Source: Congeria kusceri (taxonomy: Eukaryota; Mollusca; Bivalvia; Myida; Dreissenidae). Taken from it: a stretch of DNA of 64,000 bases. Location of the stretch: assembly GCA_027627225.1 (NCBI GenBank), contig CM051030.1, forward strand, positions 22,665,105 through 22,729,104, given 5' to 3'. The position numbers were made by a program, and so were the translations under genes. The notes beneath the pieces were generated by a model that did no database searches, was not told the origin of the DNA, and was given only the letters and a program-made list of their open reading frames with translations. Shown here in pieces: positions 47,371-58,709 of the stretch (positions are counted from its first letter, which is position 1; each line of letters starts with the position of its first letter).

Positions 47371-48290
47371 TCAACGTTTTGTTTCCGCTCTCTAACTTGA
47401 GAATGAATTGAGCTTTTGTGATGAAACTTCATACATAGCTACCTTAGTGCAAGACTTCGCTTTGAATTTCATATGGGATGGGTGGGGTCGAGGTCACTGT
47501 TACTAAAAATAAAAACGGTTTCTGCTCATTAACTTGAGAACGCATTGAGATATTTTAATGAAACTGAATCCATAGATACCTAATATTGAGAAATAGATTG
47601 GGCTTGTATATGGGGTTAGTGGGGTCAAGGTCAAAGTCACTGTTACTAAAAATAGGAAACGGTTTCTGCTCAATAACTTGAGAAGGCATTGAGATATTTT
47701 AATGACACTAAATTCATAGATATTTTTTATTGAGAAGCTTTGGATTGCTTATGGGTTGGGTGGGGTCAAGGTCAAGGTCACTGTTACTAAAAATTGAAAA
47801 ATATTTTCCCCTCATAAACTTGAGAAGGAATTGAGATATTTGAATTAAACGTCATTCATAGATACCTTATATTGAGACCTCGCTTGGGATTGCGTATATG
47901 GTGGATGGGGTCAAAGGCAGTGTTAATAAAAATAAAAATAAATTGGTTTCAGCTCAATAGTTTGAGAACACATGGAGATATTTTAATGAAACTTCATACA
48001 TAGATATCTTATATCTAGACCTCCTTGGGATTGCATGTGGGGTGGATGGGGTCAAGATCACCGTTACTAAAAAGAGACAAACAAGTTTCTGCTCAATAGC
48101 TTGAGAATACATTGAGATATTTTGATGAAACTTTATATGTAGATACCTTATATCTAGACCTCACTTGGGATTGCATATGGGCGTATGTTTGTGACAATGG
48201 CACTCTTGTTTGTTGTGATAAAGGCCAATAACTCTGACAGAGTGGTTGAATAGTTGTGTGCGCTGTCCTAAGACAGCTGTTGTTACAATT
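47370..48290. repeat. Tandem-core array delta (~150-bp units) with stem-loop tail
   Basis: About six units with GGTTTCTGCTCAATAACTTG, AGAAGGCATTGAGATATTTT, ACTTCATACATAGATACCTT and GGGGTCAAGGTCACTGTTAC. The array ends before GCTGTC-CTAA-GACAGC followed by TGTTGTT (48262-48284). Two to three related units recur at 52340-52640. Confidence 0.85.
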
Positions 48291-48330
48291 CATTATGATC
48301 CATTACTCCCTGGTAAGTGACCCAGACCCA

Positions 48331-48346
48331 TTTTGGCCCTGTTGTT
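48331..48346 (+). mobile_element. TTTTGGCCCTGTTGTT element tail
   Basis: A weak stem (GACCCATTTTGGCCC is imperfect) followed by TGTTGTT, matching the 3' end class at 58316-58337. Confidence 0.45.
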
Positions 48347-48567
48347 AGTATTATTAATGTGCCTGTTGTGTTGACCACATCAGATATTTATGTTGACTAT
48401 ATATACACGGTCATAACACCTTTACATCTTATTATTGATTATTATATATTAGACACATAACATGATGTCAATTGACAATACTTATATTGACAATTGTTGA
48501 CTGTGTATGGACTGATTGAAAATTCTGCAGAGAATAGTTTTATCAAAATTGATTTAATTAATTTCAG

Positions 48568-48924
48568 TCGCCCAGGAAGTGACTCTGTCTGGGAATGGCA
48601 CGTCTACGTCAGGAACCGCTATGGCTCAGGGGAGTGCACTCGCCTTGATGTGTACTACATTACAGGATGCTATTGCCTTTAGATGGCATAGAAATACGAG
48701 CTTAGGGTTAAATCAACAGTTTACAATGGCCCTCAATTCGTCTGGTACATGTAAGTTTGAGGGAACCATACCAGCAGGACTCACATGTTCCTGTATCACT
48801 GCCCGTAAATATACGTGTACCATTCAGGCGATACAGTCTGATGAACATGGCGATACCTGGAAATGTGAGGCATTTATAGGCATGGTATTCATTTCCAGCA
48901 ACACAGTGCAGATTACAGTTCTAT
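48568..48924 (+). CDS. Intact Ig V-like domain exon (Ig1) of an IgSF receptor-type gene
   Basis: A strong acceptor (TTAATTTCAG ending 48567) and donor T|GTAAGT (48924/48925) bound 357 bp with phase-1 borders and no stop. Visible: VTLSGNGTSTSGTAMAQGS, LALMCTT (first Cys), AFRWHRN (core Trp), GTCKFEGTIPAGLTCSC, KYTCTIQAIQSDEHGDTWKC (D-x-W-x-C F-strand) and SSNTVQITVL. Six cysteines imply disulfides beyond the canonical pair. N-glycosylation-type NGT and NTS sites are present. It parallels the dead Ig1 at 12905. Entry TC completes Val with the signal exons' final G. Downstream Ig exons were not found in the window. Ligand unknown. Confidence 0.8.
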
Positions 48925-48964
48925 GTAAGTTCTAGGTTAGTTGCCAATAATTAGTGTTTTGTTA

Positions 48965-51085
48965 GTGCCCCCACCATTAATGATGGGGGCATATAGTGTT
49001 GACCCTGTCTGTGTGTACATATGTATTTATGAACGTATGTATTCATGTATGTACGTATGTTCGGATTCTTGTCCAGAGCATAATTTTGTCCAGCATGGAA
49101 GGATTTTCAAATAACAGAAGTGTTAAGACAGTGTCGCACGCAATAACCAGGGCCTACTAATTTAAAACAACCTTAAGTTACGAGCTAAGATGATCCCTTC
49201 AGGCCGATTTATGGTGTCATTACGTTGGCGTTACACCGCTTACTCGAATTTTAACAACATTGGTGACCGGTAAATGCAAACCTGCCTCACCTTGTTGCTA
49301 ATTGGTTGTAAAATGAAGCCTTGCCAAGAATGGAAACTTGTTCTTAGTGTTGAGTGTTGTGTTGACTAAATTGGCATAAAACTGGCTAGTTTGTCAGACA
49401 TTGGATAAAAGTTTTTTGACAGGTTTTGTTATTATCTCCTCTGAAACCACAAGGACCAGAGGTTTCATGTTTGGTATGTAACATCCTATAGTTGTCCTCT
49501 ACAAGAATTATTCAATTTATTCCCCTGGGGTCAAAACTGGCCACGCCCCGGGGGTCACATGGTATATATAGAATATATAGCAGAATGACATTTAAAATCT
49601 TATGCTCTGAAACCGCAAGGCGCAGAGGTGATATATTTGGTATGTAACATCCTATAGTGGTCCTCTACAAAGATTGTTCAAATTATGCCCTTGGGATCAA
49701 AACTGGGCACGACCCTGGGGTCACATCTTTTATATAGAAGATATAGCAAAATGACTTAAAAAGTCTTCTTCTCTGAAACCGCAAGGCCCAGAGGTTTCAT
49801 GTTTGGTATGTAACATCCTTTAGTGGTCCCTCACATATTTTGTTCTAATTATTCCCCTGGGGTCAAAGCGGGCTACGCCCAGGGGGTCACATGTTTTATA
49901 TAGAATATATAGCAAAATGACTTTAGAAAATAATCTGCTCTGAAACTGCAAGGCCCAGAGGTTTAATATTTGGTATGTAACATCCTTGAGTGGTCCTTAA
50001 CAAAGTTGTTCAAATTATGGCCCTGGAATCAAAACGGGCCACTTTACGGGGCTCACATAGTTTATATAGAATATATTGCAAAATGACTTTTAAAATCTTC
50101 TCCTCTGAAACCACAAGGCCCAGAGCTTTGATATTTGGTATGTAACATCCTATAGTGGTCCTCTAAAAAGAATGTTCAAATTATGCCCCTGGGGTCAAAA
50201 CTGGTCACGGCCCGGAGGTCACATGGTTTATATAGAACATATAGCAAAATGACTTTAAAAATCTTCTCCTCTGAAACCACAAGGCCCAGAGGTTTCATAT
50301 TTGGTATGTTACATCCTTTAGTCGTCCTTTACAAATTTTGTTCTAATTATTCCCCTGGGGTCAAAGCGAGTTACGCCCCTGGGGTCACATGGTTTAGGTA
50401 GAATATATAGCAAAATGACTTTAAAATATTCTCCTCTGACACCACAAGGCCCAGAGATATCATATTTGATATGTAACATCTTTTAGTGGTCCTCTTCAAA
50501 GATTGTTCAAATGATGCCTCTTGGGTCAAAACTGGCCACGCCCCTGGGGTCAGATGGTTTATATAAACTTAAATAGCAAAATGTCTTAAATGTTTTCTCT
50601 GAAACCTCACGGCCCAGAGGTTTCAGATTTGGTATGTGACATCCTATAGTGGTCCTCTACAAATATTGTTCAGATGATTCCCCTGGGGTCAAACCTGGCA
50701 ATGCCCCGGGGTCACCTGATTTATATAGACTTACATAGCAAAATGAATTAAAAATCTTCTCCTCAGAAAATGCAGGGCCCAGGACTTTCTTATTTGGTAA
50801 GTAACATCATATAGTAGTTTTTTTCAAAGACTGTTCAAATTATGCCCCTGGATTCAAAACTGCTCATGTCCCGGGGGTCACATGGTTTATATCAACGTTA
50901 ATAGCAAAATGTTTTTAAATTCTTCTCCTCTGACACTGCAAGGCCCAGATGTTTCGTATTTGGTATGTATCATCCTCAAATTGTCCTCTGAAAATGTTGT
51001 TCAAATTATGCCCCATGGGTCAAAACTCACCACACCCCAGGGGTCACATGGTTTATATAGATTTAAATCGCAAAATGACTTTAGG
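48965..51085 (+). mobile_element. Tandem-core element alpha-4 (about 10 units)
   Basis: The head is a GCCCCC/GGGGGC hairpin (48967-48990) followed by ATATAGTG and CTGTCTGTGTG. A gamma remnant lies near 49070. Alpha core units lie near 49466, 49631, 49795, 49962, 50130, 50292, 50457, 50625, 50790 and 50953, about 165 bp apart. No canonical tail; the array stops in unique sequence at about 51085. It begins only about 40 bp after the donor of the Ig exon, so it lies in that exon's presumed intron. Confidence 0.85.
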
Positions 51086-51213
51086 GGGTATGTACGATCT
51101 TATCAAATTTCGATAAAAAAAATATGAAAGTGAACCGATAAAATTGTGATGAATAAAGAATTAGAATAAAAGTTCTGAAGAACTTGTATTAAAAAATCTT
51201 CGAAATTAGAGCT

Positions 51214-51779
51214 TTAAGCCGCTAAAATACTTTCCTTATTGCAGTTGAAAACCCATTCATATACATTAGGCATGTGCAATATTGGGAAAACCCCAATATC
51301 CATTGTAAGTTGACTTAAGACATTGACAGAGCCTATATTTACAAGACAGCTGTAATCATAATCAAAGAATGCATTTACCGTGAAAATGTCTATACTTAAC
51401 GGGATTTTGAGTGGTGGTTTAAAATAGAGGGTCCACCATCCGCAATGATCAGACTGATATGAACATCTTTGTATTGTTTCACACATGATTTAGTAGCCTG
51501 TTCGACAATTTTGTCAGTAAAAACACGTCTTTGCAGTCCTTTAGTTAATGCAATAATTCCATTACAGTGTTGTAGACTCGATCTATAAAGCATTTAGTAA
51601 TGTGGTTTGGGCCTCACTATGAACGGTTCACTGCGTATAGCACATGCTAAATTTAATTGACTATGTGGATGTTCTAAATGGTATTCAAGCGATGTTTCAC
51701 CCACAAATACGATTAAACGTGTTGGTATCGGCATGGCGCTAGAAATAAATTTGTCGTTATAAAGAATTATATTGAACAA
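51214..51779 (-). pseudogene. Coding-like minus-strand block, broken, unidentified
   Basis: Reading the minus strand from 51779, one frame runs PIPTRLIVFVGETSLEYHLE to KPHY, hits a single stop (51594-51596), and continues immediately in the same frame (YRSSLQHCNGIIALTKGLQR, then FTDKIVEQATKSCVKQYKDV) to about 51396. A second, overlapping frame then stays open to 51214 (IDIFTVNAFFDYDYSCLVNI, then PILHMPNVYEWVFNCNKES). One in-frame stop plus one frameshift would unite about 185 codons of ordinary composition. Family not recognised. Confidence 0.4.
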
Positions 51780-51940
51780 GGCTTTGATAGTATTGCAAGC
51801 AATACAGGAGTCCCCTAGCGGTGAAAACCCCTACTAATTAAGCATTGTGTAATACCGTCAAATCGCCCTTTATCTGTAGATGTACAAAGTTTCATATTCA
51901 AATCCCATTTGTCACTGCAGTATTAAGTTGTTGTATTTTA

Positions 51941-52693
51941 GGGCCCCGCAAATTTTTGGCGGGTGCCCTATAGTAATCACACTGTCTGTGTGTCTGTCCG
52001 TCCGTCCGCATTTTTCATGCTGTTCTTTTATAACTTTAAAGCCGTTTCAGCTATTAATTTTAAACTTCATGGGTGGATAGATCTCATTAAGGAGAAGTGC
52101 AGAGCACAAGAATCATTACTCTGCACATAAGGTTCTGGAGTTATTGCCGTTTGTTAATTTTTCATACTGCGTTTTTGCCTGGAGCATAACTCTTAGACTA
52201 TAAGAGGTATTAACTTGAAACTCCATAGGTGGATAGATCTCATTGAGAAGAAGTGCAGTGCACAAGAACCGTTACTCTGCACTTTATAATTCTGGAGTTA
52301 TTGCCCTTTGTAATTTTTTTATTTTTAGGCGGAGTCAACATTTGGTCTCAGCTCTCTAAATAAAAAATTGAAATGTTTCAATGAAACTTCATCCATAGAT
52401 ACCTTATATCGAGACCTGGCTTGGGATTACATAGGGGGTGGTTGGAGTCACTGTCAAGGTCACCATTGCAAAAATAGAAAAACGGTTTCCGCTCAATTAC
52501 TCGAAAACGAATTGAGCTATTGTAATTCAACTTCACACATAGATACCTTTTATAAAGACATCGCTTGGGATTGCATAGGGGGTGGGTGGGATCAAGGTCA
52601 AGTCACCGTTACTAAAAATATAAAAGCGGTTCCTCACCATTAAACATGCTTTCATTCGGGGCCCGCTGTCACTCATGTGACAAAGCTCTAGTT
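51941..52693 (+). mobile_element. Tandem-core element with GGGCCCCGC head and TCTAGTT tail
   Basis: The head GGGCCCCGC pairs with GCGGGTGCCC (51941-51968), followed by CTATAGT and CTGTCTGTGTGTCTGTCCGT. The core has two ~177-bp units (AACTTCATGGGTGGATAGAT, GAAGTGCAGAGCACAAGAA, TTCTGGAGTTATTGCC) and then two to three delta-like units. The tail CGGGGCCC (52657-52664) is the reverse complement of the head GGGCCCCG. TGTCAC-TCAT-GTGACA (perfect stem) and AAGCTCTAGTT follow, ending about 52693. Confidence 0.75.
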
Positions 52694-53608
52694 ACCTCCC
52701 GTAATTGCGAATTCACATCTGCAAATTTGAAACCCGATTACAGCGACTTTTTTCTAGCTTGCCATATAAAGTATAACAGATCTAATACCAAGCGGCTTTC
52801 AAAACTTGTTATGGATTGTTAAAACCATATGTATTGATTAAATATTAAAAACAAATAATAGAGGATATATGTTACAAAAATGAATTATTTGAACTAAATG
52901 TAGTATTGTTTTAAACTCATTACTAAGGCCACTTGTCCATATGACAGGTATCAAAAAAAAAAAGTCTCCTTGCCTCATCTTAAACGGATTGTTTTCCACA
53001 TAAACACCACGAATGAACACATGTTCTCTAAATGGATACTTAGTTATCTGTCTGAAGAGGGGGTAATACAAATACCAAAGCCACAAACCGGGGGATCTTA
53101 TCAAAATGCCTTAGAACAATACCGCTAATCGGATGCAGTTGCGTAATGCATATATGATCAAGATCTACATGCAGAGACCACTAACATGTCACACTTTGTC
53201 TCCATTGTTTGCGTCTCAAATTAAAGTTTATCTTACATTTTAAAATGTTGTTTTCTCCGTTGTTGTCATTGCCTATCACCATATGAAATTCGCCACCTTT
53301 TTGAACAGAATAGAATTAAAAGAATTAAAACACGTTTTTGAATTATTAAATTGGTTTAAATTAAAGAGTGAAATAACATAGCATAGCATTTACTATTAAA
53401 TTATGAAAAATTGTAAGGTTGTGCACATTTAAGAGCTCATTGTGTTGTTTTTTTCTAAAACATATTAGCTGCTACGAGAATACAATTTTGTTTTTTTCCA
53501 CTATTCAGACAGGAGTGAAGAAATAATATTTGTAATAAAACATCCGTTATAACATTTTACGATGAGTGACATCATCTTTAGTTATTGGAATATTGTGTTA
53601 ACGGTTAT

Positions 53609-54434
53609 TATACCCCAGCAAACGAAGTGTAGGGGTGAGGGGGGGGGGTTATATAGCAGTGAGCTTGTCAGTCTGTCGGTCTGTTGGTTTTTGGTTTCCG
53701 GATGATAACTCAAGAAACGCTTGACATATTCAAATACTTTTTGGTACACATGTGTAACATAATAGAATACAGGTCAAGTTCGAAGTTGGTTACACACCAC
53801 TAAATTTTGACAGAATTATGGCCCCTTTTCGACTGAAAATTCCCCTAAAACATGGTTTCCAGATAATAATTAAAAAAAGGCTTGACATATTCAAATTATT
53901 TTGGGTACACATGTCAGAGTACAGGTCTGATTTGATGTTGGTTACAAACCACTAAATTGTGACAGAGTTATGACCCCTTTTAGACTGAAAATTCCCTAAA
54001 AACATGATTTCTGGAAGATAACTCAAGAATGGCTTGACATATTCAAATAATACTTGGTATACATGTGGGGCATCACAAAATACAGGTCAAGTGCAACGTT
54101 GGTTACAAACCACTACATTTTGACACAGTTATGGCCCCTTTTTGACTGAAATTCCCGAGAAACATGGACAATAACTCATGAAAAGCTTCACATATTTAAA
54201 TTAATTTTGGTACATAGGTGTAACATCATAAAATAAAGATCAAGTTCAACTTTGGTTACAAACCACTAAATGTTGACAGAGTTTTGGCTCCTATTGAAAT
54301 TAAATTTTTCCAAATACACTGTTGACCATTCACAAATTAACGCATTCTCACTCTGTCCATTTCTTTCGAATGGATGCCAAAGTTTTATGAGAAGGCCACG
54401 GGGTATATCCGTCACTCATGTGACAAATCTAGTT
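53609..54434 (+). mobile_element. Tandem-core element epsilon (~155-bp units, 4 copies)
   Basis: The head TATACCCC (53609-53616) is matched by the tail's reverse complement GGGGTATA (54400-54407). After the head come a G run and CAGTCTGTCGGTCTGTTGG. The units contain ATAACTCAAGAA, GCTTGACATATTCAAAT, TTGGTACACATGTG and AAACCACTAAATTTTGACAG. The end is GTCAC-TCAT-GTGAC (perfect stem) plus AAATCTAGTT (to 54434), nearly identical to the tail of the 51941 element despite an unrelated core. Confidence 0.8.
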
Positions 54435-54789
54435 AAATGAAACTTGTTTTGTTACATTATATTTCAAGATTATAACAAAGCATGTTCAAGCACATTATAA
54501 TATTTAGACAGAGATCTATTAACACACGTTTATTAATAGATCTTTGTTTATTGATAGATCTTTGATTAAGCACACAACAAGAAAATCGGCTACGAAATTA
54601 GATTTAAAGTTAAACACAACGTGTACGGAATTTAAATAACATGTTGCTGTCAAAAACATCGGAATTACTTTTTGTGATGATATCTTATTTTCGTTATTTC
54701 AGTCGCCATAAGAATGTTAGCTTAGAGTTACTTACAGGCTTTCTACTGGTCCCTACTTTTCCTACTTTTCCTACTTTTTCCTACATTTT

Positions 54790-56537
54790 AGCTCACCTGA
54801 GCACAAAGTGCTCATGGTAAGCTTTTGTGATCGCCGGTTGTCAGTCGTCCGTGCAAAAGTGTGTGCGTGCGTCCATCGTCAACTTTTCATTCAGACAATA
54901 TCTCCTCCTAAACCACTTGGCAGATTTTCACCAAACCTCACAGGAATGATCATTAGGTGACCTCTTTCAAAGTTGCTCAAATCGTTACGGTTCGCTGCAT
55001 ATATGTAGGTAACAAGAGCTAAAAATAGATTTTAAAGTGTAACAAGTGTAAACTTGAAAAATCTTCTCTGGAACCTCAATGCCCAGAAGTTTCATATTTG
55101 GAATGTGACATCCTATAGTGGTCCTCTACAAAGATTGTTCAAATTGTGACCCTGGGGTCTAAAGGTGTTACGCCCCAGGGGTCACATAGTTTATATACAA
55201 TATATAGCAAAAGGACTTTTAAAATCTTCTTTGAAACCACAAGGCCCAGAGGTTTCATATTTGGTATGTAACATCCTTTAGTGGTCCTTTACAAAGTTTG
55301 TTCAAATTATGCCCCTGGGGTCAGAACTGGCCACGTCCTAGGGGTCACATGGTTAATATAGAATATATAGCAAAATTGCTTAAACAATCTCCTCTTCTGA
55401 AACCGCAAGGCCCAGAGGTTTCATATTTAGTATGTAACATCCTTTAGTTGTCCTTTACAAAGTTTTATTTAAATTATGCCCCTGTGGTCAAAACGGGGCA
55501 CGCCCCGGGAGTCACATGGTTTATATAGAATATATAGAAAAATGACTTTAAAAATATTTTCCTCTTAAACCACTAGGCCCAGAGGTTTCATATTTGATAT
55601 GTTGCATCCTATAGTGGTCTTCTACAAATATTGTTCAAATTATGCCCCTTGGGTCAGTACTGACCACGCCCTGGGGGTCACCTCGTTTATAAAACGTAAA
55701 TAGCGAAATGTCTTTAAAAATCTTCTCTGAAACTTCAAGGCCAAGAATTTTCATATTTGGTATGTTACATCCTATAGTTGTCCTCTACAAATATTGTTCA
55801 ATTTATGCCTCTGGATGAAAACTGGCAACGCCCCGGGGGTTACATGATTTATGTAGACTTAAATAGCAAAACGACTTTAAAAATCTTCTAAAAAACTGCA
55901 AGGCCCAGAGGTTTCTTATTTGGTATGTAACATCGTATAGTGGTCCTCTACAAAGACTGTTCAAATTATGCCCCTGGGGTCAAAACTTGCCACGTCCAGG
56001 GGGTCACATGGTTTATATAAAAACTTAATTAGCAAAACAAATTAAAATTTGTTTTTCTCTGAAACCGCAAGGCCCAGAGGTTTTGTATGTAGTCTCTAAC
56101 ATATTGTAGTGGTCCTCTACAAAGTTTGTTCAAGTTATGCCCCTTTGGTAAAAAATGACCAAACCCCGGGGGTCACATGGTTTATATAGACTTAAATAGC
56201 AAAATGATTTTAAAAACCTTCTGCTCTGAAACCGCAAGCCGTAGCGGTTTCATATTTGGTATCTAACATTGCATAGTGGTCCTCTACAAAGATTGTTCAA
56301 ATTATGCCCCTGGGGCCAAATCTGGCCACATCCGAGGGGTTACATGGTTTATAAAGACTTTTAAATAGCAAAATTACTTTAAAAATCTTGAACTGAAACT
56401 GCAAGGCCCAGAGGTTTGTTCAAGATTGTTCACATTATGCCCCTGGGATAAAAATAAGCCACGCCTCAGGGATGCAAATTTCTATTGGGTCACCAGGTCT
56501 CATGTGAGCGTCCTAGGGCCCTCAGGGCCCTCTTGTT
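54790..56537 (+). mobile_element. Tandem-core element alpha-5, full length
   Basis: Complete example. The head hairpin AGCTCACC...GGTAAGCT (54790-54823) is followed by CTCCTCCTAAACCACTTGG. Eight units lie near 55090, 55253, 55418, 55586, 55750, 55912, 56083 and 56248, then a specialised short last unit (56400) with AAAATAAGCCACGCCTCAGG. CTCATGTGAGCG follows, and the stem GGGCCC-TCA-GGGCCC (56516-56530) plus TCTTGTT ends at 56537. Confidence 0.9.
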
Positions 56538-56690
56538 ATTGTTGACTCGTTTGCAATGTCTTAATACCCCCTTCTGTGTAAAACAATTCTAAAATTCCCA
56601 CATCTGTGGGTACGGGTACTCTGCCCCCAAACTCGAGAGAGACCCCAGGAGCTGGTCTCTGTCATTGCCAATACTCAGGTGACCTCTTTT

Positions 56691-56711
56691 GGCCATAATG
56701 GCCCTCTTGTT
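56691..56711 (+). mobile_element. Additional element tail, GGCCAT-A-ATGGCC + CTCTTGTT
   Basis: A second stem-loop tail about 155 bp after the alpha-5 end, preceded by ACTCAGGTGACC. The sequence between the two tails (56538-56690) may belong to a nested or composite copy. Confidence 0.6.
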
Positions 56712-57950
56712 TCCTAATGTGACTTAATTGAAAAATTTAACAATCTTTTTGTCAGAAACCACTGGGTGGATTTCAAAATAATTTCAGACAAATGTTCCTT
56801 GGATGGTCCTGTACAAAAATACTTCATATTATTTTGTTTTGTTACAAAACATGTCTGCCAGGGGGCGGGACCTTTTTTTCTTATATGACACTATAGAAAA
56901 CTTTAAAAATCTTCTTGTCAGAAACCAGTGGTCAGATTTTCAAATAATTTTACACAAATGTTCCTTGTGTGGTCCTCTACCAAAATTCTTCAAATTATAT
57001 TAATTTGTTGAAAAACATGGCCCCCAGAGGGCGGTGCCTTTTTTCTTATATGGCTTTATTGAAAATCTTAACAATATTCTTGTCAGTAACCACCGGTTGG
57101 AATTCATTATAATTTCACACAAATGTTCCATGGCTGACACTCTACCAAAATTCTTGAAATTATTTGGATGCATTAAAAAACATGGCTCCAGTGGGTGGGA
57201 TCTTTTTCCTTATTTGGCTATACTGAAATGTTAGAAAATCTTCTTGTCAGTAACCACTGGTTGGATTTCAAAATAATTTCACAGAAATGTTTATTGGGCG
57301 ACCCTCAACTAAAATAGTTCACATTATTTTGATACGTTAAAAATCATGGCTACCTTGCTCAAAACTTTAACGGCGAGTTAAGCTAACAGACGTTAAATTT
57401 TGGGTTGATTTATTTATGTCAAAGAAAAGTTACAATTTTAAACTGTGAGTGTATTCTATACAAAATGTTATGTTTAATAATTCACCAAATGTTTGATAAA
57501 CAAGAAGCTTGTAGTATTTGCTTTATTTAAATCTTAAGTTAACAGGCTGTTAGCTTAATTTTCCGTTAAAGTTTTGAGCAACTGGGCACAGGAGGAGAGG
57601 CAGTTTTGCTTATATGGCTTTTTTGAAAACATAAAAATTCTTCTTGTCGGTAACCACTAGTTGGATTTTGAAATAATTTCATAGAAATGTTCCTAGTGTG
57701 ACACTCTATCAAAGTACTTTAGATTGTTGTGATACATTGAAAGTATTTACCCAGGGGGCGGCGTTTTCTATATATGGCTTCAATGAAAACTGCAAATATT
57801 CTATAACCACTAGTAGTACTTTGAAATAATTTCACACAAAAAATATTTCATGGGTGACTATTATCTACCTAATTCCTTCAAATTATTTTGTTATGCTAGT
57901 GATCCATCAATGATGTTGGTGGTCAACTGTTACTTCACCTCCGAACATGC
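56712..57950. repeat. Tandem-core array beta-2 (~165-bp units, about 6)
   Basis: Units with CTTCTTGTCAGAAACCACTG, TTTCAAAATAATTTCACA, AAATGTTCCTTG, GTCCTCTACCAAAATTCTTC and ATGGCTCCAGTGGGTGGG, the same family as 40195-40875. The plus-strand frames here are repeat translations. The array is interrupted by a MITE at 57355-57581. Confidence 0.85.
57355..57581. mobile_element. 227-bp MITE with ~35-bp terminal inverted repeats
   Basis: TTGCTCAAAACTTTAACGG at the left (57355) is the exact reverse complement of CCGTTAAAGTTTTGAGCAA at the right (ending 57581). Pairing continues inward through TTAAGCTAACAG. The interior is AT-rich with no coding capacity. It splits a beta-2 unit, so it inserted after the array formed. 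A target-site duplication cannot be called confidently. Confidence 0.85.
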
Positions 57951-58315
57951 ATTATGATTCATTAAAGCAGAAGTCCAGAAATATGTTAATAAAATAAAAC
58001 TTGTTTCTAATGGACATCTTACCAATAAAAAATAAAAAAAACGCCTTGAAATCGATAAAATATAAACTTTTTTGTAACATTTTATCGTATAGTTATCTGT
58101 ATGTGATGCCTCTGAAGTAAGACAGCATGTACATTGGTGTATATTCCGTTCGTATCAAGCGTTTTAAAACATACATATTATAAAATGCCTTTTATAAATA
58201 AGAAAGAGTTTTCAATCAAATAAACTTAATTAATGTTCATTAGAACTAATGGCAGTTTAAGATGTGTTGAATTATATTATATCGACTATTTCATTAAACT
58301 CGGTTGAGCGACCCG

Positions 58316-58337
58316 GGGCCACTTTGGCCCTGTTGTT
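58316..58337 (+). mobile_element. Element tail GGGCCA-CTT-TGGCCC + TGTTGTT
   Basis: A perfect 6-bp stem with a 3-nt loop and a TGTTGTT end, preceded by TTGAGCGACCC. No matching head was found, so it is a solo 3' end or the end of a decayed element that includes part of the segmental duplication. Confidence 0.6.
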
Positions 58338-58693
58338 TTAAAAACCCAAATGTGTTCATATAATTTATGAAATAATAAAAGCTAACATATTTATGTACAT
58401 TTTAATGCATTTTTTTGTTTTCATTGAAACCTTCCATATTAAAAAATAAATTAGAATCCCATATCATTGGCAAATGATTGCACATTGTTAGGATTGGAGT
58501 ACTGAATTGATTTCAAATGTATTATTTGCCAGTGCTGAATTGTTTCATGACACACATAAATAATACTATGGGTGTGCTAAAAGTGCTGTAAAATTTACAT
58601 AACATGTACAATTTACACAAAAATTGAACTGTATAATGGGTATATGATGACCTTCCCAACAGATGAAAAAAAAAGGAAATTTACTATCAATCA

Positions 58694-58707
58694 GTTACCA
58701 TGGTAAC
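58694..58707. promoter_or_regulatory. Perfect RFX-type X-box GTTACCATGGTAAC
   Basis: This 14-bp palindrome fits the RFX consensus GTTRCCATGGYAAC at every position. RFX proteins drive ciliary genes in animals through such sites, usually within a few hundred bp of the start. No first exon is evident next to it. The exon candidate at 59869 lies 1.2 kb downstream on the plus strand. Confidence 0.5.
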
Positions 58708-58709
58708 AA

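Larger units (their letters stand above)
52690..58290. repeat. Segmental duplication, copy 2 (expanded by insertions)
   Basis: Blocks at about 52700-52790 plus 53215-53460, 54450-54740 and 57960-58290 match the three blocks of 35290-37870 in order. Between them sit an unrelated stretch (52795-53215), the element at 53609-54434, alpha-5 and the beta-2 array. The part equivalent to the small gene at 36947 is missing. Confidence 0.8.

Noticed and set aside
48494..48682. Open frame upstream of and overlapping the Ig1 exon
   Set aside because: Runs through the splice acceptor in another frame; the Ig landmarks and the 357-nt phase-1 exon are in the other frame.
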